This document shows positions 8,482-17,327 of a DNA stretch of 59,487 nucleotides, piece by piece. Source of the DNA: Roseovarius gaetbuli (GTDB lineage: Bacteria; Pseudomonadota; Alphaproteobacteria; Rhodobacterales; Rhodobacteraceae). A program made the position numbers and the translations under genes. The stretch's first letter is position 1. Every line of letters begins with the position of its first letter. The stretch is from the NCBI RefSeq assembly GCF_900172365.1, contig NZ_FWFJ01000025.1:1-59487 (forward strand). Reading direction: 5' to 3'. The notes beneath the pieces are model-generated. The model did no database searches, had not been told where the DNA came from, and saw only the letters and a program-made list of their open reading frames with translations.

Positions 8482-8787
8482 ATGGCTAAAAAAGCAATGA
8501 TCGAGCGCGAAAAGAAACGCCAGGCTCTGGTGGATCGTTTTGCCAAGAAGCGCGCCGCGCTCAAAGAGATCATCAATGATCAAGACAAGCCGATGGAAGA
8601 GCGTTTTCGCGCGTCTCTGAAGCTTGCGAAACTGCCGCGCAACAGCTCGGCCACACGGCTGCACAATCGGTGCCAGCTGACTGGTCGTCCGCATGCGTAT
8701 TATCGCAAACTCAAAGTGTCGCGGATCATGCTGCGCGAGCTCGGCTCAAGTGGCCAGGCTCCCGGCGTCGTGAAATCCAGCTGGTAA
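8482..8787 (+). CDS. rpsN: 30S ribosomal protein S14
   Basis: The 101-residue protein is the long, zinc-free form of S14: the conserved segment [20 protein letters not shown] has only one cysteine instead of the CxxC pairs of the zinc form. S14 is a late-binding 30S head protein. It lies 19 nt after rplE, with GGGAGGA ahead of its ATG. Confidence 0.98.
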   Translation: MAKKAMIEREKKRQALVDRFAKKRAALKEIINDQDKPMEERFRASLKLAKLPRNSSATRLHNRCQLTGRPHAYYRKLKVSRIMLRELGSSGQAPGVVKSSW

Positions 8788-8799
8788 GGGAGAATTAGT

Positions 8800-9192
8800 A
8801 TGAATGATCCTATCGGCGATATGCTCACCCGTATCCGCAACTCGCAGATGCGTGGAAAATCCACGGTTTCGGTGCCGGCCTCGAAAATGCGCGTGCGCGT
8901 TCTCGATGTTTTGCAATCCGAGGGCTATATCCGCGGTTATGAGATGAGCACTGGCAAAGATGGCCACCCGGCAATCGAAGTCAGCCTGAAATATTTCGAA
9001 GGCACCCCTGTTATTCGCGAAATGAAACGGGTTTCGAAACCCGGTCGTCGCGTCTATCTGGGCGTCGATGACATCCCGCAGGTCCGTCAGGGCCTGGGTG
9101 TGTCGATTGTCTCCACCTCCAAGGGTGTGATGTCGGATGCATCTGCGCGCGCAGCCAACGTTGGCGGCGAAGTGCTCTGCACTGTATTCTAA
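8800..9192 (+). CDS. rpsH: 30S ribosomal protein S8
   Basis: The 130-residue protein is S8, a primary 16S rRNA binder that in E. coli represses the spc operon. [20 protein letters not shown] and the C-terminal [20 protein letters not shown] are diagnostic. It follows rpsN by 12 nt. Confidence 0.98.
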   Translation: MNDPIGDMLTRIRNSQMRGKSTVSVPASKMRVRVLDVLQSEGYIRGYEMSTGKDGHPAIEVSLKYFEGTPVIREMKRVSKPGRRVYLGVDDIPQVRQGLGVSIVSTSKGVMSDASARAANVGGEVLCTVF

Positions 9193-9204
9193 GGAGACCC
9201 GGAA

Positions 9205-9738
9205 ATGTCTCGTATCGGCAAACAACCCGTACCGCTGCCTGCTGGCGTCACCGCGACGCTCTCGGGTCAGACAATCGAAGTCAAAGGCCCGATGGCCACC
9301 AAGACCTTCACCGCGACCGATGATGTTACAATCACCATCGACGACGGTCAGGTTTCGGTCACGCCCCGTGGCAAATCCAAGCGCGCGCGCCAGCAGTGGG
9401 GCATGACCCGTACGGTCATCTCCAACCTGGTGCACGGCAGCAGCCAGGCCTTCAAGAAAGAGCTTGAAATCCGTGGCGTGGGTTATCGTGCCCAGCTTCA
9501 GGGCAACGTGCTCAAACTGAACCTCGGCCTCAGCCATGATGTCGATTTCCACATTCCGGAAGGTGTAACTGTTACTGTTCCCAAGCCCACTGAAATGGTG
9601 GTTGAAGGCACGGATAAGCAGCTCGTCGGTCAAGTCGCGGCAAATATCCGCGATTGGCGTCGTCCCGAGCCCTACAAGGGCAAAGGCATTCGCTACAAAG
9701 ACGAGTATATCTTCCAGAAGGAAGGCAAGAAGAAGTAA
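9205..9738 (+). CDS. rplF: 50S ribosomal protein L6
   Basis: The 177-residue L6 lies near the GTPase-associated centre. [15 protein letters not shown] at the start and [16 protein letters not shown] near the end are the family signatures. An AAGGAGA site precedes the start; rplR follows 11 nt after the stop. Confidence 0.98.
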   Translation: MSRIGKQPVPLPAGVTATLSGQTIEVKGPMATKTFTATDDVTITIDDGQVSVTPRGKSKRARQQWGMTRTVISNLVHGSSQAFKKELEIRGVGYRAQLQGNVLKLNLGLSHDVDFHIPEGVTVTVPKPTEMVVEGTDKQLVGQVAANIRDWRRPEPYKGKGIRYKDEYIFQKEGKKK

Positions 9739-9749
9739 GGACGCGACAG

Positions 9750-10109
9750 ATGGCAAACAGCAAGAGAAAACTGTTCCTCAAGCGCCGCATGCGCGTTCGG
9801 AACAAACTTCGCAAGGTCAACGCAGGGCGTCCGCGTCTTTCGGTGCACCGCAGCAACAAGAACATCAGCGTACAGCTGATCGACGACGTCAACGGTGTGA
9901 CGCTCGCCAGTGCCTCGACCCTCGAAAAGGATCTTGGTCTGGTCGGGAAGAACAACGTCGAAGCCGCAGCCACAGTCGGCACGGCGATCGCGGAGCGGGC
10001 CAAGAAGGCCGGCATCACCGAGGCGTATTTCGATCGTGGTGGCTTCCTGTTTCACGGCAAGGTCAAGGCAGTTGCCGACGCCGCACGTGAAGCCGGGCTG
10101 AAGATCTAA
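9750..10109 (+). CDS. rplR: 50S ribosomal protein L18
   Basis: The ATG at 9750 was chosen because it is preceded by AAGGACGCGAC and gives the normal L18 length (119 residues, [20 protein letters not shown]); the longer frame runs into rplF. L18 carries 5S rRNA into the 50S subunit. [14 protein letters not shown] and the C-terminal [20 protein letters not shown] are diagnostic. A hairpin separates it from rpsE. Confidence 0.97.
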   Translation: MANSKRKLFLKRRMRVRNKLRKVNAGRPRLSVHRSNKNISVQLIDDVNGVTLASASTLEKDLGLVGKNNVEAAATVGTAIAERAKKAGITEAYFDRGGFLFHGKVKAVADAAREAGLKI

Positions 10110-10116
10110 ACAGCGC

Positions 10117-10140
10117 AGGCGGCCCCGCAACGGGCCGCCT
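10117..10140 (+). terminator. Hairpin between rplR and rpsE
   Basis: AGGCGGCCC pairs with GGGCCGCCT around a 6-nt loop, 8 nt after the rplR stop. It has no T-run, so attenuation or mRNA stabilisation is more likely than full termination. Confidence 0.5.
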
Positions 10141-10218
10141 CGATGATCCGGGGGCTTTCGGGCCCACCTGGATTGAGACAGAATTGGTGCCGATGGCGCC
10201 GCAATGAAAGGACGCCAA

Positions 10219-10785
10219 ATGGCAAGAGATGAGAACCGCCGTGGAGGTCGCGACCGCGACGAAACGCCGGAATTCGCAGATCGTCTAGTCGCGATCAACC
10301 GGGTCAGCAAAACCGTTAAAGGCGGTAAACGCTTTGGATTTGCGGCGCTCGTCGTCGTCGGCGATCAGAAGGGCCGCGTTGGCTTTGGCAAAGGTAAGGC
10401 GAAAGAGGTCCCCGAGGCCATTCGCAAAGCGACCGAAGCCGCCAAGCGCGCCATGATTCGCGTACCGCTGCGCGAGGGTCGTACCCTGCACCACGACATG
10501 GAAGGTCGCCACGGCGCCGGCAAGGTCGTGATGCGCACAGCACCGCAAGGTACCGGTATCATCGCCGGTGGTCCGATGCGTGCCGTCTTCGAGATGCTGG
10601 GGGTTCAGGACGTTGTTGCCAAATCCAACGGCAGCCAGAACCCCTATAACATGATCCGCGCCACGCTGAACGGGCTTCAAAAAGAAAGCTCGCCCCGCAT
10701 GGTCGCCCAACGCCGAGGCAAAAAGGTCGCTGACATCCTGAAAAAGGGTGACGAAGCGCCTGCAGCCGAAGCCGCGGAAGCGTAA
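10219..10785 (+). CDS. rpsE: 30S ribosomal protein S5
   Basis: The ATG at 10219 ([10 protein letters not shown]) is preferred over an in-frame ATG at 10204, because GAAAGGACG between them is the Shine-Dalgarno site. The 188-residue protein is S5, involved in mRNA entry and fidelity, with [18 protein letters not shown] and the [13 protein letters not shown] segment of its double-stranded RNA-binding domain. A short Ala/Glu C-terminal tail follows. rpmD comes 13 nt later. Confidence 0.97.
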   Translation: MARDENRRGGRDRDETPEFADRLVAINRVSKTVKGGKRFGFAALVVVGDQKGRVGFGKGKAKEVPEAIRKATEAAKRAMIRVPLREGRTLHHDMEGRHGAGKVVMRTAPQGTGIIAGGPMRAVFEMLGVQDVVAKSNGSQNPYNMIRATLNGLQKESSPRMVAQRRGKKVADILKKGDEAPAAEAAEA

Positions 10786-10798
10786 GGAGTTCTGATCA

Positions 10799-10987
10799 AT
10801 GGCAAAAACCATCGTAATCAAACAGATCGGGTCTCCGATCCGTCGCCCCGAAAAACAGCGTCAGACGCTGATCGGGCTGGGTCTTAACAAAATGCACCGC
10901 GTTCGCGAACTTGAAGACACGCCCGCAGTGCGCGGCATGATCAACAAGATCCCGCACATGGTCGAGATCCTCGAAGAAAAAGGCTGA
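10799..10987 (+). CDS. rpmD: 50S ribosomal protein L30
   Basis: The 62-residue protein is L30. [20 protein letters not shown] and [19 protein letters not shown] identify it. Normally rplO follows at once; here there is a REP-like repeat, a terminator and an unrelated gene. Confidence 0.97.
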   Translation: MAKTIVIKQIGSPIRRPEKQRQTLIGLGLNKMHRVRELEDTPAVRGMINKIPHMVEILEEKG

Positions 10988-10989
10988 TC

Positions 10990-11014
10990 GTAAGGTGGGT
11001 TACACCCACCTTAC
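10990..11014. repeat. REP-like palindromic repeat, copy D
   Basis: This is the most symmetrical copy: GTAAGGTGGGT-TAC-ACCCACCTTAC, an 11-bp perfect stem with a 3-nt loop, 3 nt after the rpmD stop. Confidence 0.7.
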
Positions 11015-11024
11015 CTTTGGCGCG

Positions 11025-11054
11025 CACCCCGGTCAGAGATGACCGGGGTGTTTT
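11025..11054 (+). terminator. Intrinsic terminator after rpmD
   Basis: CACCCCGGTCA pairs perfectly with TGACCGGGGTG around the stable tetraloop GAGA and is followed by TTTT. The first possible ATG of the next gene (11039) lies inside the loop, so that ATG is unlikely to be used. Confidence 0.88.
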
Positions 11055-11791
11055 CGTTTGAAAAAGCACATAAGCCAACTATCTATTGTGGGACGGAACA
11101 TCTTGAACACAATATCCATGAAATTCAACGGTATTCAGCTGCTACCGCTAGAGCGTGCGACAGGATGAAAAACTGTAGTTCGGCTTCGGATCTTAGAGAT
11201 GCTTGGGAAGATTTTCTGGGAGCGTTTGGGCGATGCATCGGTCGATTGATTAGCTTTGGCCAAAAACATGAGATCTCACGTGGATGGGCCCATCGTTTAA
11301 AAAATGCTTCAGCGGGTGACGATGAAGGGCTCTACTTTCTTCGAGAAGCCCGTAATCATGTTGAACATGGATTAACACCCTTCGCTGACTTTTCTGACTC
11401 ATATGTGGACATTGGTGGCGGCTTCATAGCGCTTGGTGGCAATAGTTCGGTGAAAGTTAAGAATTGCTCGATTAATGGCGTCCCTACTGGAGATTTCGAA
11501 GTTTCAGCTGAAAATGGAAAAGTCAAAAGATTTTCAGGGAGCCCTTCGGTGCCGATGTACGAAGTACCAGCTTCTGTTCGGTTGAAGGATGTTAAAAACG
11601 CTGAGAACGGGCGCGTAGCTATTGTTCCCAAAAGTCTAAAAGGCATCGAGATAACATCTGATAGACCCGATGATCTGGCTTTAATTGCGACCACATGCTT
11701 ATCGGAGATGGTTGCAAATCTTGAAGCTATTTGGCGGCAGAAGGCTTTGGAGAGAATAGACGATAACGTTTGCTCCCAGAATCCCCCTTGA
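11039..11791 (+). CDS. HEPN-like protein of unknown function
   Basis: The open frame encodes up to 250 residues, but the ATG at 11039 sits in the rpmD terminator; a later start such as GTG 11048 or an ATG further in is possible. Residues 50-115 look like a HEPN helical domain: RDAWEDFLGAFGRCIGRLISF, then YFLREARNHVEHG, which contains the R-N-x3-H motif (R105, H110) of HEPN ribonucleases. Residues 120-215 look like beta structure and the last part is helical. Base composition is clearly AT-richer than the neighbours. It may be horizontally acquired; RNase activity is inferred, not shown, and no adjacent antitoxin gene is seen. Confidence 0.7.
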   Translation: MTGVFSFEKAHKPTIYCGTEHLEHNIHEIQRYSAATARACDRMKNCSSASDLRDAWEDFLGAFGRCIGRLISFGQKHEISRGWAHRLKNASAGDDEGLYFLREARNHVEHGLTPFADFSDSYVDIGGGFIALGGNSSVKVKNCSINGVPTGDFEVSAENGKVKRFSGSPSVPMYEVPASVRLKDVKNAENGRVAIVPKSLKGIEITSDRPDDLALIATTCLSEMVANLEAIWRQKALERIDDNVCSQNPP

Positions 11792-11816
11792 ACCTGTGGG
11801 GGGCTGGGTTTATACG
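11788..11816 (+). promoter_or_regulatory. Putative sigma-70 promoter of rplO module
   Basis: TTGAAC and TATACG are 17 nt apart. The -35 overlaps the stop codon of the HEPN-like gene. The C-rich flank after the -10 resembles the rplB and rpmC promoters. Confidence 0.72.
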
Positions 11817-11913
11817 CCCCCGGTGGCCTGTTTTCGGGCTGCGATATTTGTATCAAGCCGCGTTCGGCCGCTCCCGTCGCTGGGGGTCGCATCCGGCATA
11901 AAGGAGAAGCGAC

Positions 11914-12387
11914 ATGAAACTGCATGAACTGCACGACAATCCCGGTGCAACCAAGAAACGCAAGCGCATTGGCCGTGGCCCGGGTTCGGGCATGGGTAAG
12001 ACCGGTGGTCGTGGTATCAAAGGTCAGAAATCCCGTTCGGGTGTGGCGATCAAGGGTTACGAGGGTGGCCAGATGCCGCTCTATCAACGTCTGCCCAAGC
12101 GCGGCTTTACCAAGCCGAACCGCAAATCCTATGCGGTGGTGAACCTTGGCCTGATCCAGAAATTCATCGACGAAAAGAAAATCGACGCCTCTGCAGCAAT
12201 CACCGAAGACGTGCTTATCGCCTCGGGTCTGGTGCGCCGCAAGCTTGACGGCATCCGCGTTCTCGCCAAGGGCGATATCTCGGCCAAGGTCACGCTTCAG
12301 GTCACCGGTGCATCGCGCTCGGCGATCGAAACCGTCGAAAAAGCCGGTGGTTCACTGACGGTCACAACCGCGCAGGCCGCTGAATAA
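11914..12387 (+). CDS. rplO: 50S ribosomal protein L15
   Basis: The 157-residue L15 is a late assembly protein of the 50S subunit. [20 protein letters not shown] and [20 protein letters not shown] are diagnostic, as is [26 protein letters not shown] lies before the ATG. It has its own promoter upstream, and a terminator-like hairpin separates it from secY. Confidence 0.98.
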   Translation: MKLHELHDNPGATKKRKRIGRGPGSGMGKTGGRGIKGQKSRSGVAIKGYEGGQMPLYQRLPKRGFTKPNRKSYAVVNLGLIQKFIDEKKIDASAAITEDVLIASGLVRRKLDGIRVLAKGDISAKVTLQVTGASRSAIETVEKAGGSLTVTTAQAAE

Positions 12388-12439
12388 GAGGTTGTGAGTG
12401 GCGTTCGCGCCGCTTACATATGCTCCGAGTTTTCCTTTG

Positions 12440-12478
12440 ACGCCGCCTGAGCTGGAAAACAGCTTCTGGCGGCGTTTT
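12440..12478 (+). terminator. Terminator or attenuator between rplO and secY
   Basis: The outer stem ACGCCGCC pairs with GGCGGCGT and the inner stem AGCTG pairs with CAGCT; TTTT follows. It lies 21 nt ahead of the secY start, so read-through probably sets the ratio of SecY to ribosomal proteins. Confidence 0.78.
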
Positions 12479-12498
12479 CATATGAAAGAGACCCGCGA

Positions 12499-13863
12499 AT
12501 GGTATCTGCAGCAGAGCAAATGGCGGCCAACACCAGCTGGTCAGCGCTTGGTAAGGCCTCCGATCTTCGCAAACGCATCCTGTTTACGCTGGGGCTTTTG
12601 ATCGTCTATCGTCTTGGCACCTATATCCCGGTGCCCGGTATTGACGGCGCGGCCCTGCGCGAATTCATGGAAGGCGCACAGGCCAGCATCGGCGGCATGT
12701 TGTCGATGTTCACCGGCGGTGCGCTTGGCCGGATGGGTATTTTTGCCCTGGGGATCATGCCCTATATTTCGGCCTCGATCATCGTTCAGCTTCTGACCGC
12801 GATGGTGCCGCAGCTTGAACAGCTGAAGAAAGAGGGCGAACAGGGCCGCAAGAAGATCAACCAATACACCCGTTATGGCACGGTTGGTCTTGCGACGCTG
12901 CAATCTTACGGTCTGGCCGTCAGCCTTCAGTCGGGCGATATGGTCACCAATCCGGGCGGCTTTTTCCTTGCATCCTGCATGATCACTCTGATCGGCGGCA
13001 CGATGTTCCTGATGTGGCTTGGTGAACAGATCACCGCGCGCGGCATCGGCAACGGCATCTCGCTGATCATTTTTGTCGGCATCATCGCCGAAGTCCCCGC
13101 CGCATTGGCGCAGTTCTTTAGCCAGGGCCGTTCGGGGGCAATCAGCCCGGCGGTGATCATTGGCGTGATGATCATGATGGTGGCCGTGATCGCCTTTGTG
13201 GTGTTCATGGAGCGCTCGCTTCGCAAGATCCATATCCAGTATCCGCGCCGTCAGGTGGGCATGAAGGTCTATGACGGCGGTTCGTCGCATCTTCCGATCA
13301 AGGTAAACCCGGCCGGCGTTATCCCGGCGATTTTTGCCAGCTCTCTGTTGCTTCTGCCCGCGACGATCACGACGTTTTCGGGCACCCAGACCAGCCCGGT
13401 GATGTCGACGATCATGGCCTATTTCGGCCCCGGTCAGCCGCTCTATCTGTTGTTCTTCACGCTGATGATCGTGTTCTTCACGTATTTCTATACCTTCAAC
13501 GTGGCGTTCAAGACCGACGATGTGGCGGACAACCTCAAGAACCAGAACGGCTTTGTACCGGGCGTGCGTCCGGGCAAGAAAACCGCCGAGTACCTTGATT
13601 ACGTGGTCAATCGCGTGCTGGTGCTTGGTGCGGGTTATCTTGCGCTTGTCTGTCTCATGCCGGAAATCCTGCGCAGCCAGTTTTCCATTCCGTTCTACTT
13701 CGGCGGCACCTCGGTTCTGATCGTGGTCTCGGTGACGATGGACACGATCCAACAGGTGCAAAGCCACTTGCTTGCGCATCAATACGAAGGTCTGATTGAG
13801 AAATCACAGCTGAGCGGTAAAGGTAAGAAACGCTCGCGCAGAAAAGGGGCAGCACGCCGATGA
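12499..13863 (+). CDS. secY: Preprotein translocase subunit SecY
   Basis: The 454-residue product is SecY, the ten-helix pore of the Sec translocon in the inner membrane. The start [20 protein letters not shown] follows a GAAAGAG site and matches related alphaproteobacterial Sec[18 protein letters not shown] marks the first helix and plug region, and KPGKK-type basic loops ([14 protein letters not shown]) mark a ribosome-binding cytosolic loop. It ends by overlapping adk (ATGA). Confidence 0.98.
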   Translation: MVSAAEQMAANTSWSALGKASDLRKRILFTLGLLIVYRLGTYIPVPGIDGAALREFMEGAQASIGGMLSMFTGGALGRMGIFALGIMPYISASIIVQLLTAMVPQLEQLKKEGEQGRKKINQYTRYGTVGLATLQSYGLAVSLQSGDMVTNPGGFFLASCMITLIGGTMFLMWLGEQITARGIGNGISLIIFVGIIAEVPAALAQFFSQGRSGAISPAVIIGVMIMMVAVIAFVVFMERSLRKIHIQYPRRQVGMKVYDGGSSHLPIKVNPAGVIPAIFASSLLLLPATITTFSGTQTSPVMSTIMAYFGPGQPLYLLFFTLMIVFFTYFYTFNVAFKTDDVADNLKNQNGFVPGVRPGKKTAEYLDYVVNRVLVLGAGYLALVCLMPEILRSQFSIPFYFGGTSVLIVVSVTMDTIQQVQSHLLAHQYEGLIEKSQLSGKGKKRSRRKGAARR

Positions 13864-14504
13864 ACATTATCCTTCTCGGGCCCCCGGGGGCAGGCAAAGG
13901 CACGCAGGCGCACCATCTGGTCGCCAGCCGCGACATGATCCAGCTTTCGACTGGTGATATGCTGCGCGATGCCAAGGACAGCGGCTCTGAGATGGGCAAG
14001 GTCGTGGCCGATGTGATGGCGCGCGGCGACCTCGTGACCGATGAGATCGTGATCGGGCTGATCCGCGAAAAGCTTCAGGGCGACAAGAAGGGCGGCTTTA
14101 TCTTTGACGGCTTCCCGCGCACCCTGCCGCAGGCCGACGCGCTTGGCGATCTTCTGGCCGAGCAGGGCGAAACGCTTGACGCGGTGATCGAGCTTCGGGT
14201 TGACGACGAGGCGCTTGTAGAGCGCATCACCGCGCGCTCGACCTGCGGTGGTTGTGGCGAGGTCTATAACGACATCACCAAACCCTGGCCCGCCGATGGC
14301 AAATGCGCCAAATGCGGGTCTTCGGATGTCAAACGCCGGGCGGATGACAACGAAGACAGCTTGCGCAACCGGCTGATGGAATATTACAAGAAAACCTCGC
14401 CGCTGCTTGGCTATTACTATGCCAAGGACAAGCTTGCCTCGGTCGACGGCCTTGCCGAAATCGCGCAGGTTCAATCGGCAATTGCGTCGGAACTTGACAA
14501 ATAA
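13860..14504 (+). CDS. adk: Adenylate kinase, zinc-type LID
   Basis: Adenylate kinase (214 residues) interconverts ATP, ADP and AMP. The P-loop [10 protein letters not shown] is at residues 7-16 and the AMP site [10 protein letters not shown] at 82-91. The LID carries C129, C132, C149 and C152, the four-cysteine set that binds structural zinc. The start overlaps secY by 4 nt, so the two are coupled, as in many bacteria. Confidence 0.98.
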   Translation: MNIILLGPPGAGKGTQAHHLVASRDMIQLSTGDMLRDAKDSGSEMGKVVADVMARGDLVTDEIVIGLIREKLQGDKKGGFIFDGFPRTLPQADALGDLLAEQGETLDAVIELRVDDEALVERITARSTCGGCGEVYNDITKPWPADGKCAKCGSSDVKRRADDNEDSLRNRLMEYYKKTSPLLGYYYAKDKLASVDGLAEIAQVQSAIASELDK

Positions 14505-14515
14505 GGGGGCAGGGC

Positions 14516-14544
14516 TTGACGCCCCCGTGGTTTCCCCCTAACCA
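14516..14544 (+). promoter_or_regulatory. Putative promoter of rpsM module
   Basis: TTGACG and TAACCA are 17 nt apart, with CCCCC directly before the -10. The leader to rpsM is about 150 nt, with no gene in it. Confidence 0.5.
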
Positions 14545-14699
14545 GCCCTATCTCGCGAGAGAATTGATTCTGATCGGGTCGCGCCCGGACTGAATCGCAT
14601 CACCTGAATTCAGCTGCGGCCCGAAGCGTAAACGCCTCGGGCTTACGTTGTGAAAAAAGGTTCTGGAGCTACGGAACCGCAACGAAAAGGAACTTACAT

Positions 14700-15068
14700 T
14701 TGGCACGTATCGCCGGCGTAAACATCCCGACCCACAAACGGGTCCCGATCGCCCTGACATATATCACTGGTATCGGCCACACATCGGCCAAGGCCATCTG
14801 TGAAGCCGTGAACATCGACGCATCGCGTCGCGTGAACGAGCTTTCCGACGCCGAGGCCCTGGCCCTGCGCGAGCACATCGACGCCAACTACACCGTCGAA
14901 GGTGACCTGCGTCGTGACACGCAGATGAACATCAAGCGTCTGATGGATCTTGGCTGCTACCGTGGCCTGCGTCACCGTCGCAACCTTCCGGTTCGCGGTC
15001 AGCGCACACATACCAACGCACGCACACGCAAGGGCCCCGCAAAGGCCATTGCCGGCAAGAAGAAATAA
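14700..15068 (+). CDS. rpsM: 30S ribosomal protein S13 (TTG start)
   Basis: S13 (122 residues) contacts P-site tRNA and intersubunit bridges. The family N-terminus [20 protein letters not shown] reads from a TTG at 14700; no in-frame ATG fits, and AAAAGGAAC is correctly spaced before it. The C-terminal [20 protein letters not shown] is diagnostic. rpsK follows after 14 nt. Confidence 0.96.
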   Translation: MARIAGVNIPTHKRVPIALTYITGIGHTSAKAICEAVNIDASRRVNELSDAEALALREHIDANYTVEGDLRRDTQMNIKRLMDLGCYRGLRHRRNLPVRGQRTHTNARTRKGPAKAIAGKKK

Positions 15069-15082
15069 GGGAGGGCTGATCA

Positions 15083-15472
15083 ATGGCACGCGATACCAAA
15101 CGCACCAAAAAGAAGGTCTCCAAGAACATCGCCACCGGCGTTGCTCATGTGAACTCTTCCTTCAACAACACCAAGATCCTGATTTCGGACGTGCAGGGCA
15201 ATGCGATCGCATGGTCGTCGGCCGGCACCTGCGGTTTCAAAGGCTCGCGTAAATCGACGCCCTATGCTGCCCAGATGGCCGCAGAAGACGCCGGCAAGAA
15301 GGCCCAGGATCACGGCATGCGCACCCTCGAAGTCGAAGTTCAGGGCCCCGGTTCGGGTCGTGAATCGGCACTGCGCGCTCTGGCCGCCGTTGGCTTCAAC
15401 ATCACCTCGATCCGTGATGTGACCCCGATGGCGCACAACGGTTGCCGCCCGCCGAAACGTCGCCGGGTCTGA
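15083..15472 (+). CDS. rpsK: 30S ribosomal protein S11
   Basis: The 129-residue S11 lies on the 30S platform near the mRNA exit. [20 protein letters not shown] and the C-terminus [11 protein letters not shown] identify it. AGGGAGGGC precedes the start. A terminator-like hairpin separates it from rpoA. Confidence 0.98.
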   Translation: MARDTKRTKKKVSKNIATGVAHVNSSFNNTKILISDVQGNAIAWSSAGTCGFKGSRKSTPYAAQMAAEDAGKKAQDHGMRTLEVEVQGPGSGRESALRALAAVGFNITSIRDVTPMAHNGCRPPKRRRV

Positions 15473-15489
15473 TCTGAGACACACCAAGT

Positions 15490-15520
15490 GGGGCCGCGCA
15501 GTTTTGCGCGGTCCCCTTTT
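15490..15520 (+). terminator. Intrinsic terminator between rpsK and rpoA
   Basis: GGGGCCGCGCA pairs with TGCGCGGTCCCC (one bulged T) around a short T-rich loop and is followed by TTTT. It would reduce rpoA transcription relative to rpsM-rpsK. Confidence 0.8.
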
Positions 15521-15587
15521 CGTCATTTTAATACCTCGGGCGTTCTGAACATTTGGACATGGGAACGGAACTGGAATGGAGGGACGC

Positions 15588-16604
15588 ATGATCCACAAAA
15601 ACTGGGCTGAATTGATCAAGCCGACACAGCTTGACGTAAAACCGGGCAATGACCCGCTGCGTCAGGCCGTTCTGACCGCCGAACCGCTTGAGCGCGGCTT
15701 TGGTCTTACGCTTGGCAACGCTCTGCGCCGGGTGCTGTTGTCGTCGCTGCAAGGCGCGGCCATCACCGCCGTGCAGATCGACAACGTGCTGCATGAGTTT
15801 TCAAGTGTTGCTGGTGTGCGCGAAGACGTCACCGACATCGTGCTGAACCTCAAAGGCGTGGCGCTTCGCATGGAAGTTGAAGGGCCCAAGCGCCTTTCGG
15901 TCAATGCCAAGGGTCCGGGCGTCGTCACCGCTGGCGACATTTCCGACAGCGCGGGCATCGAGATCCTGAACAAGGAACACGTGATTTGCCACCTCGACGA
16001 GGGTGCCGATCTGTTCATGGAACTGACCGTGAACCAGGGCAAAGGCTATGTCGCGGCCGACAAGAACAAACCCGAAGATGCGCCCATCGGTCTTATTCCG
16101 ATCGACGCGATCTATTCGCCGATTTCCAAAGTCAGCTATGACGTTCAACCCACCCGCGAGGGCCAGGTTCTGGATTATGACAAGCTGACCATGAAAATCG
16201 AAACCGACGGCTCGATCACGCCGGATGATGCCGTGGCCTATGCCGCGCGTATCCTTCAGGATCAGCTTTCGATCTTCGTCAACTTTGACGAGCCCGAAGC
16301 CGCCGGTCGCCAGGACGAAGACGATGGTCTTGAGTTCAACCCGCTTCTTCTCAAGAAGGTGGACGAGCTTGAATTGTCGGTGCGCTCTGCCAACTGTCTA
16401 AAGAACGACAACATCGTTTACATCGGCGATCTGATTCAGAAGACCGAAGCAGAGATGCTGCGCACGCCGAACTTTGGCCGCAAGTCGCTGAACGAGATCA
16501 AAGAAGTTCTCAGCGGCATGGGCCTTCACCTCGGCATGGACGTCGAAGATTGGCCGCCCGACAACATCGAGGATCTGGCCAAGAAATTCGAAGACGCGTT
16601 CTAA
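15588..16604 (+). CDS. rpoA: RNA polymerase alpha subunit
   Basis: The alpha subunit (338 residues) nucleates RNA polymerase assembly. The ATG at 15588 ([14 protein letters not shown]) is preferred to one at 15576 because GGAGGG lies between them. The N-terminal domain has [20 protein letters not shown]; the C-terminal domain, which contacts activators and UP elements, has [20 protein letters not shown] and [12 protein letters not shown]. There is a REP-like repeat immediately downstream. Confidence 0.98.
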   Translation: MIHKNWAELIKPTQLDVKPGNDPLRQAVLTAEPLERGFGLTLGNALRRVLLSSLQGAAITAVQIDNVLHEFSSVAGVREDVTDIVLNLKGVALRMEVEGPKRLSVNAKGPGVVTAGDISDSAGIEILNKEHVICHLDEGADLFMELTVNQGKGYVAADKNKPEDAPIGLIPIDAIYSPISKVSYDVQPTREGQVLDYDKLTMKIETDGSITPDDAVAYAARILQDQLSIFVNFDEPEAAGRQDEDDGLEFNPLLLKKVDELELSVRSANCLKNDNIVYIGDLIQKTEAEMLRTPNFGRKSLNEIKEVLSGMGLHLGMDVEDWPPDNIEDLAKKFEDAF

Positions 16605-16608
16605 GACA

Positions 16609-16651
16609 CGCGTGGGTTACACCCACCCTACGGATCGCTTCGTAGGGTGGG
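16609..16651. repeat. REP-like palindromic repeat, copy E (double)
   Basis: Two overlapping hairpins are possible. The common unit GTGGGT-TAC-ACCCACCCTAC is followed by a reversed half, so CCCACCCTACG (16622-16632) can also pair with CGTAGGGTGGG (16641-16651). Confidence 0.7.
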
Positions 16652-16757
16652 ATAAATGCCCGGACTGCCGGGGAAAATATGGGCCAATGCCCCAAGGAGA
16701 GCGGCTGACACGCATCAGACCGCCGGACAAAGCAAAACACGCTAAGGAGACCATCAA

Positions 16758-17183
16758 ATGCGTCACGCAAGAGGCTACCGCCGCCTGAACCGTACCCATG
16801 AGCACCGCAAGGCGCTTTGGGCGAACATGGCCGGCTCGCTCATCGAACATGAGCAAATCAAAACCACCCTGCCCAAGGCAAAAGAACTGCGCCGGATCAT
16901 CGAAAAGATGATCACGCTTGGCAAACGGGGTGATCTGCACGCGCGCCGCCAGGCTGCTGCTCAGCTCAAGCAGGACCAGTATGTCGCGAAACTGTTCGAC
17001 GTGCTTGGCCCCCGCTACAAGGACCGTCAGGGCGGTTACGTCCGCGTTCTCAAGGCCGGTTTCCGTTATGGTGACATGGCGCCGATGGCGATCATCGAGT
17101 TCGTTGAGCGCGATGTGAATGCCAAGGGTGCCGGCGACAAGGCCCGCGTTGCCGCGGCTGAGGTTGAGGCTGACGAGGCCTGA
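16758..17183 (+). CDS. rplQ: 50S ribosomal protein L17
   Basis: The 141-residue L17 is a tunnel-exit protein. [20 protein letters not shown] and [19 protein letters not shown] are diagnostic. The C-terminal 25 residues, rich in Ala and Glu, extend beyond the E. coli protein, as is common in this group. CTAAGGAGA precedes the start. It ends the ribosomal cluster. Confidence 0.97.
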   Translation: MRHARGYRRLNRTHEHRKALWANMAGSLIEHEQIKTTLPKAKELRRIIEKMITLGKRGDLHARRQAAAQLKQDQYVAKLFDVLGPRYKDRQGGYVRVLKAGFRYGDMAPMAIIEFVERDVNAKGAGDKARVAAAEVEADEA

Positions 17184-17210
17184 TACCCGGCCTGTCCCAA
17201 CAGAATTTGA

Positions 17211-17241
17211 ACGCCGCTGACCCAAGGGTTGGCGGCGTTTT
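17211..17241 (+). terminator. Intrinsic terminator after rplQ
   Basis: ACGCCGC pairs with GCGGCGT; an inner ACCC/GGGT pair extends the structure, and TTTT follows. It closes the alpha-operon module. Confidence 0.83.
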
Positions 17242-17327
17242 ACGTTTGCCCGGCTCTGGCTTGCATTCCGCCCCCTGCCTGCGCATATCTACGTGCGCCG
17301 CATCGGTCGGCGCGCTAGGATGCACCC

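Noticed and set aside
12541..13782. 413-residue minus-strand frame across secY
   Set aside because: Antisense shadow, extremely rich in His, Arg, Asp and Gln; not protein-like.
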